In this document: in pieces, positions 1 to 6,290 of the stretch | How the letters are laid out: every line of letters begins with the position of its first letter | How positions within the stretch are numbered: position 1 is the first letter of the stretch | Source: Treponema sp. | GTDB taxonomy: Bacteria > Spirochaetota > Spirochaetia > Treponematales > Breznakiellaceae | NCBI GenBank assembly: GCA_031255615.1 | Contig: JAIRSD010000090.1 | Location: 1-16,068 of the forward strand | DNA length: 16,068 nt | Reading direction: 5' to 3' | Program-made: the position numbers and the translations under genes | Notes under the pieces: generated by a model | Seen by the model: only the letters and a program-made list of their open reading frames with translations | Told to the model about the DNA's origin: nothing | Database searches by the model: none

Positions 1-390
1 AAGTCCACGGACAGCGTGCTGAACAAGTTTGAAGCGATAGACGTGGGGGTGAAGACGGTGTCGGATCAGGAGGAGAGCATCCGCGGGGCGATGGAGGAGC
101 AGAACGAGGGGAGCAAGCAGATTTTGGAATCCCTGAGTCAGTTGAACGAGGCGACGCAGATGGTGAAGGGGGGGTCGCAGGAGATGCTGGAGGGGAGCAG
201 GCAGGTGATAGAGGAGGGCAAGAATCTGGATCTGGTGACCCAGGAGATAAGCAACGGGATGAACGAGATGGCTTCGGGGGCGGATCAGATCAACGTGGCG
301 GTGAGCCGGATAAACGCGATCAGCAATTCGAACAAGGAGAACATCGACGTCCTGGTGCAGGAGGTGGCGCGGTTCAGAGTAGAAAGATGA
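1..390 (+). CDS. Methyl-accepting chemotaxis protein, C-terminal end (partial)
   Basis: This is the last 129 codons of a chemotaxis receptor; the reading frame is already open at base 1 and stops with TGA at 388-390. The product is a long amphipathic helix rich in Glu, Gln, Ser and Asn, with segments such as MEEQNEGSKQILESL and EISNGMNEMASGADQI. These are typical of the distal part of the cytoplasmic signalling and methylation hairpin, which couples to CheA/CheW. It ends in VARFRVER, close to the V-x-x-F tail of many spirochaetal receptors, and has no CheR-tethering pentapeptide. The sensor, membrane spans, HAMP and hairpin tip lie outside the window, so the ligand cannot be inferred. The GTG at 16 is internal and not a start. 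It converges on sbcC across a hairpin-rich gap. Confidence 0.9.
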   Translation, partial: KSTDSVLNKFEAIDVGVKTVSDQEESIRGAMEEQNEGSKQILESLSQLNEATQMVKGGSQEMLEGSRQVIEEGKNLDLVTQEISNGMNEMASGADQINVAVSRINAISNSNKENIDVLVQEVARFRVER

Positions 391-443
391 GATCCCCCCG
401 GGCCGGCGGGAGGCGGGCCGCAACACCCTGCGCGGCGGTTTTT

Positions 444-480
444 CGGGGTTTGTGCGGGGCGCCGCCCCGCACAAACCCCG
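444..480. repeat. 17-bp perfect hairpin in copy A
   Basis: Arms 444-460 and 464-480 are exact reverse complements, separated by the loop GCC at 461-463. The outer GGGGTT/AACCCC and the adjacent A/T run are shared with the hairpin at 5689-5719 in copy B, but the inner part of the stem is different. No U-tract follows on either strand, so it is a poor intrinsic terminator. Confidence 0.85.
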
Positions 481-499
481 CAGGGGGAAGGGCATCCTT

Positions 500-526
500 G
501 AACCGGCGCACTCCGTGCGCCGGTTC
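500..526. repeat. 12-bp perfect hairpin in copy A
   Basis: Arms 500-511 and 515-526 are exact complements around a 3-base loop TCC. It sits inside the hairpin string of copy A and has no U-tract. Confidence 0.8.
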
Positions 527-599
527 CGAAGGCAAAGGCCGCGCCGGCAGGAGGCCGGCGGTTTTGCCGCAGGAGTTTTTGCGGAGCAACACTTACAAT

Positions 600-629
600 C
601 CAAAAATCCGCATGGACGCGGATTTTTGG
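600..629. terminator. Bidirectional terminator-like hairpin
   Basis: Arms 600-611 and 618-629 pair perfectly over 12 bp around a 6-base loop. The stem combines a GC-rich inner part with A5 on the left and T5 on the right, so both strands end the hairpin in a T-run. This suits a gap between convergent genes. It could end both the chemotaxis receptor and sbcC transcripts, although it is also one module of the repeat. Confidence 0.4.
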
Positions 630-631
630 AA

Positions 632-665
632 GGCGAAAGCCGTGCCGGCCGGCACGGCTTTCGCC
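632..665. repeat. 34-bp perfect palindrome
   Basis: Bases 632-648 and 649-665 are exact reverse complements with no spacer, centred on CCGG/CCGG. As DNA it could extrude as a cruciform; as RNA it would form a 15-16 bp stem. It lies next to the conserved CCGCTCCTATCCC linker of copy A, where copy C has an unrelated 13-bp stem with a 6-base loop. Confidence 0.85.
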
Positions 666-688
666 CGCGCAAGGGATAGGAGCGGAAT

Positions 689-707
689 AAAAACCCGCAG
701 GGTTTTT
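689..707. terminator. Short A/T-flanked hairpin, possible weak bidirectional terminator
   Basis: AAAAACCC at 689-696 pairs with GGGTTTTT at 700-707 around the loop GCA. Either strand gives a small stem ending in a U-run. Only three G-C pairs hold it, so terminator strength is doubtful. It occupies the slot between two conserved repeat linkers. Confidence 0.3.
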
Positions 708-816
708 GTTAGAGCGGATAGCCCGGTCCCCGCCGCAGGCGGGGATGCGCCCTATAAAAACTCGATGCCGGGCTTATCATTTTTCGCACCCGGCGCGGCC
801 CCGGACCTGGAGGAGT

Positions 817-3800
817 TCAGGCGAGAATCCTGGAACCGGAACCGGTCTTTACCACTTCTATTCGGCAGGGGATTCGGGAACCCATGTCCCCCACGTGGGA
901 GATGAGGCCCACCATCCGGTGGTCCCGCAGTTCATCCAGGATGAGCAGGGCCTTGTCCAGGCTGGCTTCGTCCAGGCTGCCGAAGCCTTCGTCGATGAAC
1001 ACCGCGTCGAGTCTTACGCCCCCGGAGCGGGTTTGGATTGAATCCGCGAGGCCCAGGGCGAGGCTGATGGAGGCCAGAAAACTTTCCCCCCCGGAGAGGG
1101 TGGCGCAGGGCCGGGTTTTGCCGGTGTGGGCGTCGAAGACGGAAAGGTCCAGTCCCGCGTAGCCCCGCTGCCCCGGCTGCCGCTGGCTTTCAGGGAGCAG
1201 GGAGTAACGGTGTTCGCTCATCTTTTCGAGCCGGGTTGTGGCGTATCCGGCGATTTCCGCCAGGTAGGATCCCAAAAGCCAGGAGTCGAAGGGCTGGCGC
1301 AGGGGATTTTTCCCCGCCAGATCGTCCGCCAGGGCCCGCAGTTCCCCGGCCTTGGCCGCCTGTCCTTCGTAGCGCCGCTGAAGATCCTCCATCTCTTTCC
1401 GATCCCGCTCCAGGCGGCTTAATTCGGCGAAGGCCTGGTCCCGTTCCCCTTCCTCCTGTTCCCGGCGGTTCCTGAGATCCGCCAGCAGTTGTTCCGCTTC
1501 CGCCAAACCGGGCATCCTCCTGGAGCCGGGAGTTTTCTTGGAATCCGGCGTTCCCCCCGGATCCTTCGCGGACGCGGACGCATCAGCGTCTGCACCTGCG
1601 GATAAGGCCGCGTCGGTGTCTGTGTCTGCGGACATGGCTGCGCCTGCGGATGCCGAGGGGCCGTCAACGCAGTGTTCGGGGAGTTCCAGGGCGTCGAGTT
1701 CCAAACGGATCTCCCGGACCCGCGCGGCGAGTTCCGCCTTTTGGGACTCCATCCCCGCCTTTTCTTCCCCCCAGGCGCGGATCTCACGATCCAGTTCATC
1801 TTCGGCCCCCTGATCCAGGAGGCTTTCCTCCGCTTCCTGGGCGCCGCTAAAGGGCGAGGCCGCCAGCTCCCGGTCCAGGGCCGTTTTTGCCGCCTCCAGC
1901 CGTTCCGCCGCCTGCTCCCGGTGCCGCAGGGCGGCCTGCTCCGCCGCCTGGGCCGCCGCCAGGCTGCGGCCCGCCTCCTCCCGTTCCCGCCGCCGCCGGG
2001 CGAGGCTTTGATCCAATGCCGCCACGGCCTTGTCCAGGGCGGCCAGGGCTTCCGCCGCCCCGGAGCCGCTTCCCCGCGGCGGAACCGGCAGTTCCCGCCG
2101 CCGTTCTTCCTTTTCCGCGATGCGGCTTTCCAGGTTCCGCATCCCCTCCCGCAGGGCCGCAAGTTCCCTTCCGGTTTCTTCCAGGACCTTTTGCCCCTCC
2201 TCCTTCTGCCGGTAGACTTTTTGCATGGTGCGGACGGCATCCCGAACCTTCTGTTGTTTTGCCAGGAGGCCGTTAAGTTCCCGGACCAATTCATTGATAT
2301 CCCGGTCTATCGCCGCCGTGTCCGGCAGCGCAGCCGGTTCCCCCGTCTCCTCCATCTCCTGATCCTGCCGCCGCAGTTCCTCCGCGATCCGCCCCGCCTC
2401 CGTCCGCTTCGCCTCCAGCTCCCCCAGGGCTGCCGACAGAAGCCGGTCCAGATCCCGCAGGCTCTTGTCCATTCCCTCGATTCGTTCCTTCAGGCTGAAG
2501 CGCCGTTCCCAGGCGGCCGCGGGCCGGGGGTGCAGGGTGGAACCGCAGACAGGACAGGGTTCCCCTTCCGCGAGATTCTGGGCCAGGACCGCCGCCATGT
2601 CCGCCTGTTCCGCCCGGGCCTGCTCCCTCCTGAGCCCTTCGATTTCCTCCGTCATCAGGGGAATCCGTTTTTCCAGATCCTGCCGCCGGTCTTCCAGTTC
2701 CCCGATGCGGGCATCCAGGGTTTGCCGATTCCCCTCCAGGTTTTCCCGACGTTCCGCCAGAAACCGCCGCTTTTTCCAAAGATCCAGGCGATTCCGTGTT
2801 TCCTCGATCCGGTTGTCCAGGGAGGGGCCCTCCGCGGTCAGCGCCTCCACGGCGGCGATCCGGCCTTCCTGCCTGGACTGTTCTTCCCTTACTTCCGCCT
2901 GCCCCTGTTCCAGTTCCGCCAAACGGCCCCTGTTTTTCTCAAGTTCCTCACCCTCCCTTTTTAATTCCTCCTCCTCTTTTTGCAGTTCCACAAGGGCAGG
3001 CCGCCGTTCCCGCAGGCCAAGGAGTTCCTGCTCCTGCCGGAGATTTTCTTCCTCCCGGCCTTCTATCGATTCCAGAATACGCCGGGCCCCGGCCCGTTCC
3101 TCCGCCGCCCGCAGCAGCGCGGCGGAAACTTCCTCGCTGTTTTTTTTCGCCCCCTTCCAGGAACGCAAAAATTCCCCCAGGGGCCGGGCGCTCCGGGACC
3201 GGGCGAGCCGCCCCCTTTTTTCCGCTATCGCCTCCTCCCCGGCCAGGATGCGCTGTTCCTGCCCCCGGTTCTCCCGTAATCTTTTTTCCACATCCTCCTC
3301 CGCCTGCCGCAGAGAAAGGGTCCTTAGCAATACTGTTTCCGCGTTTCCCAGATCCCGGAGTTTTTTCTTTGCCTCCTCAAAGGCGGCCTGGGCCTTTTTA
3401 TGGGCCCCCTCGTAGCCATGGGGGCCGGCCCTGTTTTGCAGCGACTCAAGGGCCAGCCTGGTTTCTTCCGCCCTTGTCTGGGCTTCCGCCGCCGCCCCGG
3501 CGGCGGCTTCTTTAACTGCCCTTGCCTTTTCGATGGGGAACAGCTTCCCCAGCACCTTCTGTCTTTCGTTGGTGTTCTGCCGTAAAAATTCCGCAAATTC
3601 CCCCTGGGGGAGCAGAACTATCTTGAAAAACTCGTCCGCCTCCAGGCCGACGAGTTCCACGATTTTTCGATTTACCTCGCTTTTTTTGCCCCCCAGGACG
3701 GTTTCTTTCCCGTTGAAATTTTCCCACAGTATGACTATTTCGTCCCTATGGCTTGTTCCGCCGCCCCGCTTCTTTTTTAGCTCCCGCCGAAGTTTCCGTT

Positions 3801-4086
3801 CCACCGTATAGATCCGGCCCCCCGGACGGAGGCCCAGGGAAAAATCCAGGCGCACCACGCAGTCCGCGTCTTCCCCGGCGTGATCGCTTCTCAGACGGCC
3901 AAGATGGCCCGACCGGGCCCCCGGAACATCCCCGTAAAGGGCGAAGCAGACGGCGTCAAAGATGGTGGTCTTCCCCGATCCCGTCTTGCCGGAGATCAGG
4001 AATATGTCTTCCAGTTTGGAAAAATCCAATTCCGCCCTTCCCGCGAAGGGGCCGAAATTTTCCATCACCAGTTTTTCCGGCCTCAT
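817..4086 (-). CDS. sbcC: Exonuclease subunit SbcC (Rad50-like ATPase)
   Basis: This is the SMC/Rad50-type ATPase of the SbcCD nuclease, which opens DNA hairpins and processes blocked double-strand ends with Mre11-like SbcD. At 1089 residues it is about the usual length. The Walker A GKTGSGKTT is at residues 33-41. Long Glu/Arg-rich coiled coils flank a zinc hook CPVC at 511-514, almost central. The ABC signature LSGGES is at 997-1002 and the Walker B FIDEGFGS has D1032 and E1033. An unusual Ala/Asp/Ser/Pro-rich insert of about 55 residues (about 803-860) lies in the descending coil shortly before the C-terminal lobe. The start ATG overlaps the sbcD stop (ATGA, 4086-4083), with GGAGG 6 bases upstream, so translation is probably coupled. 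Identity is firm. Confidence 0.97.
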   Translation of the reverse strand: MRPEKLVMENFGPFAGRAELDFSKLEDIFLISGKTGSGKTTIFDAVCFALYGDVPGARSGHLGRLRSDHAGEDADCVVRLDFSLGLRPGGRIYTVERKLRRELKKKRGGGTSHRDEIVILWENFNGKETVLGGKKSEVNRKIVELVGLEADEFFKIVLLPQGEFAEFLRQNTNERQKVLGKLFPIEKARAVKEAAAGAAAEAQTRAEETRLALESLQNRAGPHGYEGAHKKAQAAFEEAKKKLRDLGNAETVLLRTLSLRQAEEDVEKRLRENRGQEQRILAGEEAIAEKRGRLARSRSARPLGEFLRSWKGAKKNSEEVSAALLRAAEERAGARRILESIEGREEENLRQEQELLGLRERRPALVELQKEEEELKREGEELEKNRGRLAELEQGQAEVREEQSRQEGRIAAVEALTAEGPSLDNRIEETRNRLDLWKKRRFLAERRENLEGNRQTLDARIGELEDRRQDLEKRIPLMTEEIEGLRREQARAEQADMAAVLAQNLAEGEPCPVCGSTLHPRPAAAWERRFSLKERIEGMDKSLRDLDRLLSAALGELEAKRTEAGRIAEELRRQDQEMEETGEPAALPDTAAIDRDINELVRELNGLLAKQQKVRDAVRTMQKVYRQKEEGQKVLEETGRELAALREGMRNLESRIAEKEERRRELPVPPRGSGSGAAEALAALDKAVAALDQSLARRRREREEAGRSLAAAQAAEQAALRHREQAAERLEAAKTALDRELAASPFSGAQEAEESLLDQGAEDELDREIRAWGEEKAGMESQKAELAARVREIRLELDALELPEHCVDGPSASAGAAMSADTDTDAALSAGADADASASAKDPGGTPDSKKTPGSRRMPGLAEAEQLLADLRNRREQEEGERDQAFAELSRLERDRKEMEDLQRRYEGQAAKAGELRALADDLAGKNPLRQPFDSWLLGSYLAEIAGYATTRLEKMSEHRYSLLPESQRQPGQRGYAGLDLSVFDAHTGKTRPCATLSGGESFLASISLALGLADSIQTRSGGVRLDAVFIDEGFGSLDEASLDKALLILDELRDHRMVGLISHVGDMGSRIPCRIEVVKTGSGSRILA

Positions 4087-5381
4087 CGGGCGCCTCCTTC
4101 GGATTCTTCGTATTCTTTGGATCCTTTGGAGGATCCTCCAGATTCTCCGGGTTCTTCAGGGGAATATACCGATTCTTCAGGAGAATATGCCGGGGCTTCC
4201 CGGTCTTTCGCTTCCACCTGGGCCAGGAGTTCCCGGAACAGTTTTACCTTCCCCTCGTCGCTCTGCCCGTAAAGGCTGGTCAGGAATTCCGCAAAGTCCG
4301 CCGCCGCATCCCGGCGCTCCCCGGACGCCGCCGGAAGGGCATAGGCGTTTTGCAGCCCCCGCCGGGCTTCCTCCTGCCGGACCGAGAGGAGTCGGGGGTA
4401 GCGTAATTGAAGCAGGGGCAGGGCGTTCTCCGTAAGGGAAGAATCCCGCAAGTTGAATTCCAGGTAATCCTCCCCGGCTTCCTGGAGTTCCCCGTCCTGG
4501 GGGGAAGGGCGGTTGAACCGTTCAAAGGGGCCGGAAAGGCGGCGCACCGGGTGCAGGGCTTTCAGGGGAATCGGCTCTACCCGCGGGTCCCCGCCGTTTG
4601 GGATTTCCACCGAAAGGACGGCCTTTTCCAGCCCCCCCTCGTCGAAGGAGTAGGCCAGGGGGCTTCCCGCGTACCAGCCGTTGCGCCCCGCCCGCTGGCG
4701 GCGGTGCAGATGCCCCAGGGCCACATAATCGAAAGCCGCAAAAAGCCCCATGTCCACCTTTTCCGCGCCGCCAAGAAAGATCCGCTCCGATTCGGATTCA
4801 ATACCCCCGCCGGCGAAAAGATGGGCCGCCAGCACCGCGTGGGAAAGCCCCCGCGCCGCCCAGCGCCGCCTGCTCAGTTCCAGCCGCCGCGCCGCCTCCG
4901 CCGCAAGCTGGGCCTGGGACCGCAGGATCCCCGGTTCCCCGGAACCCTCCCCGCCGCCGATCAGACTGCCGGGATTCAGGAAGGGAAGAAGGAAAAAAGC
5001 GCAGCCCCCCCCGGCATCCTCCAGAATCACCGGTTCAAAAGAATCCTCCGGGTCCGCGGCGAAATGGATCCCCAGCTCCCCAAAAAGTTCCCGGCCAAAA
5101 CCCAGACGGACGGAGGAATCGTGGTTTCCGGGGATAACAAAAATTTCCAGCCGGGGATTCTGCGCCTTCAACCCCGCAAGGAAGGCGCCAAAAAGCCGCA
5201 CCGCCTCCGGGGAAGGGACGGAACGGTCGTACACATCCCCGGCGATGACAAGGGCCCGGTAGGAAGGATCCAGCAGCAGCGCCGCAATCTGGTCCAGCAC
5301 ATAACCCTGATCCTCGATAAGCGAAAGATCGTAAAAGGTCTTACCCAGATGTAAATCCGCGGTATGAAGAAATTTTATCAT
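4083..5381 (-). CDS. sbcD: Exonuclease subunit SbcD (Mre11-like phosphoesterase)
   Basis: This is the metal-dependent nuclease subunit that pairs with SbcC. I place the start at the ATG at 5381, giving 432 residues and the family-typical opening MIKFLHTADLHLGK. A longer frame from the GTG at 5432 adds 17 residues with no family resemblance. Calcineurin-like phosphoesterase motifs are complete: D9 and H11 (DLH), GDVYD with D49 and D52, GNHDS with N86, H87 and D88, and GHLH at 223-226. The capping region follows. The last ~35 residues are an acidic Ser/Glu/Gly tail with two YSPEE units, not expected for catalysis. A moderate GAGG lies 9 bases before the ATG. It overlaps sbcC by 4 bases, and the two surely form one operon. 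Confidence 0.95.
   Translation of the reverse strand: MIKFLHTADLHLGKTFYDLSLIEDQGYVLDQIAALLLDPSYRALVIAGDVYDRSVPSPEAVRLFGAFLAGLKAQNPRLEIFVIPGNHDSSVRLGFGRELFGELGIHFAADPEDSFEPVILEDAGGGCAFFLLPFLNPGSLIGGGEGSGEPGILRSQAQLAAEAARRLELSRRRWAARGLSHAVLAAHLFAGGGIESESERIFLGGAEKVDMGLFAAFDYVALGHLHRRQRAGRNGWYAGSPLAYSFDEGGLEKAVLSVEIPNGGDPRVEPIPLKALHPVRRLSGPFERFNRPSPQDGELQEAGEDYLEFNLRDSSLTENALPLLQLRYPRLLSVRQEEARRGLQNAYALPAASGERRDAAADFAEFLTSLYGQSDEGKVKLFRELLAQVEAKDREAPAYSPEESVYSPEEPGESGGSSKGSKEYEESEGGAR
4152..4193 (-). repeat. 21-bp tandem duplication in the sbcD tail
   Basis: Bases 4152-4172 and 4173-4193 are near-identical 21-base units (consensus TTCTTCAGGRGAATATRCCG). They encode two adjacent seven-residue units containing YSPEE in the acidic tail of SbcD. 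The duplication is in frame and probably reflects replication slippage in an unconstrained tail. Confidence 0.7.
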
Positions 5382-5449
5382 GGAGCCCCGCCTCACGGCC
5401 CGCATGGACCGCCATATTCCGCCAGCCCCCACCGAACCGGCAATGCAGG

Positions 5450-5478
5450 ATTATAGGAAAGGGAGGACAAAAAGAAAA
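5450..5478 (-). promoter_or_regulatory. Candidate sbcDC promoter
   Basis: On the minus strand a perfect TATAAT (5455-5450) lies 68 bases before the sbcD ATG. The hexamer 17 bases further upstream is TTTTCT (5478-5473), a weak -35 in a T-rich stretch. This is the only consensus -10 I see between sbcD and the repeat upstream. Transcription would start near 5443, so the leader would be about 60 bases. Confidence 0.5.
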
Positions 5479-5560
5479 TACCGCTTCCAAACCGGACTTC
5501 CGGTCCCGGCGATGATTCCCGGTCGGGAAAAGCATGGCAGGCGGGACCATTCGTTCCTTT

Positions 5561-5730
5561 TGGGCGCATTTCTGGCGCTTCGCACCAAAAACCGGGCTAT
5601 CAAGGCAGCCGCAGGTTGCCAGAGCTTCGCTCCGGCCCCGGCGCGATGCGCCGTGCGGCTGCTCCGCACCCCTCCTATCCCCCTATGCGGGGTTGGCGGG
5701 ATCCCGCCCCGCCAACCCCCAAAAAGCCCA
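5561..5730 (+). repeat. Modular hairpin repeat, copy B (partly decayed)
   Basis: This lies in the 620-base gene-free gap between sbcD and the tRNA. It has the linkers GGGCGCAT (5562-5569), ACCGGGCTATC (5591-5601) and CTCCTATCCCC (5672-5682) in the same order as copy C. Between them are hairpins unlike those of the other copies. Stem 5569-5591 has 10 pairs with two mismatches and a 3-base loop. Stem 5604-5620 has 7 pairs with one wobble and loop GCA. Further stems are 5622-5632, 5640-5652, 5653-5669, and 5689-5719 (12 bp). The last shares its GGGGTT/AACCCC-A5 frame with copy A. More mismatches than in copies A or C suggest this copy is older. Confidence 0.7.
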
Positions 5731-5876
5731 GCCCGCACCGCTTTGCCCCCCCTCCGCGGGCTTCCAGGGCCCCCGCTATCGGAACGGCCAGGGGCCGCGC
5801 CCCGGCGGGGAACCCGCGCCAACCGCGCCCATCTGCTGCCTTGGCATCGGAATCGCCGATTCCCGCCGGCGGGGTA

Positions 5877-5906
5877 TTGGAAAAGCCCCCGGCCTTTGTA
5901 TATGAT
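5877..5906 (+). promoter_or_regulatory. Candidate promoter for tRNA-Arg
   Basis: TTGGAA (5877-5882) and TATGAT (5901-5906) are 18 bases apart, in a locally AT-richer patch about 100 bases before the tRNA. Initiation would fall near 5913. It is the best match in this gap but not a strong one. The rest of 5731-6005 holds GC-rich sequence with no gene I can support. Confidence 0.35.
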
Positions 5907-6005
5907 ATGTTCCGGTAAACGAGACCGTTACGGGACCGTTTTGGAATTCCAGCCCTGCGGCGGCAGCCTTCCACCGGAGGGCGGCCCGGGGGTTCCGCTC
6001 CTGCC

Positions 6006-6079
6006 GCGACACTAGCTCATCCGGATAGAGCAGCTGCCTTCTAAGCAGCAGGTGGGCCGTTCGAGTCGGCCGTGTCGCA
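6006..6079 (+). tRNA. tRNA-Arg (anticodon TCT)
   Basis: A complete cloverleaf can be folded. The acceptor stem is GCGACAC (6006-6012) with GTGTCGC (6072-6078) and discriminator A at 6079. The D arm is GCTC/GAGC, and the anticodon stem is GCTGC/GCAGC with the 7-base loop CTTCTAA. The variable loop has 5 bases, and the T arm is GGCCG/CGGCC with TTCGAGT. The anticodon TCT reads AGA/AGG, codons that are rare in the GC-rich genes here. The 3' CCA is not encoded (the next bases are TAC) and must be added by the nucleotidyltransferase. Confidence 0.95.
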
Positions 6080-6094
6080 TACCGCTCAGGACAA

Positions 6095-6138
6095 GGGCGG
6101 TCGTCGTCTCCCCGGAGGGACCGGGTTATTCGTTCAAT
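6095..6138 (+). repeat. Probable decayed fragment of the modular repeat, copy D
   Basis: Bases 6121-6138 read CCGGGTTATTCGTTCAAT. Copy C has CCGGGCTATCCGCTCCAATT at the same linker, so the fragment differs by three C-to-T changes and one missing base. A GGGCG lies upstream at 6095, where the first linker would be, with a short GC hairpin between. The rest of the gap to radA (6139-6290) has GC-rich partial hairpins but no clear third linker. Confidence 0.45.
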
Positions 6139-6290
6139 TTCAGGCCGCGGGGAGGGGGCGGCCCCCTGCGGGGCTTTCCCGCATTGAGGCCCCATACACA
6201 CAACCGCTGTTTTTACGGCAATTTAACATCCCCCCGCGCCATGCCGCCGGAAGGGCGGCGATCCATACGATCCCTGACAAGAGAGGTCCG

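Larger units (their letters stand above)
421..752 (-). repeat. Modular hairpin repeat, copy A (reverse orientation)
   Basis: This fills most of the gene-free gap between the receptor and sbcC. Read on the minus strand, conserved linkers appear in this order: GGGCGCAT (752-745), CCGGGCTATCCGCTC (726-712) and CCGCTCCTATCCCTTGCGCG (685-666). The same linkers occur in the same order at 10842-10943. Between them are perfect hairpins whose sequences differ from the other copy: 728-744 (7 bp, 3-base loop) and 689-707 (8 bp, 3-base loop). Further hairpins follow at 632-665, 600-629, 542-560, 500-526 (12 bp, 3-base loop) and 444-480 (17 bp, 3-base loop). No coding frame here looks credible. The family identity is unknown to me; it behaves like a REP-type intergenic element. 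Confidence 0.8.

Noticed and set aside
421..752. Integron attC sites or a CRISPR array
   Set aside because: Hairpin trains can mimic both. There is no regular repeat-spacer period, no cas gene, no integrase, and no paired GTT/AAC-type core boxes.
387..905. A 172-codon frame across the hairpin-rich gap
   Set aside because: It is read through inverted repeats, overlaps the sbcC end and has low-complexity content. The palindromes explain the openness.
1672..2964. A 430-codon open frame on the plus strand opposite sbcC
   Set aside because: Its product is Pro/Phe/Arg/Gly-rich without domain pattern. Long antisense frames are expected opposite GC-rich genes, and SbcC motifs are clear on the other strand.
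4407..5354. A 315-codon open frame opposite sbcD
   Set aside because: Same cause; SbcD catalytic motifs are intact on the minus strand and the antisense product resembles nothing.
6072..6290. N-terminal extension of RadA
   Set aside because: The extension overlaps the tRNA and is not protein-like. The GTG at 6291 with AGAGG leads directly into the zinc finger.
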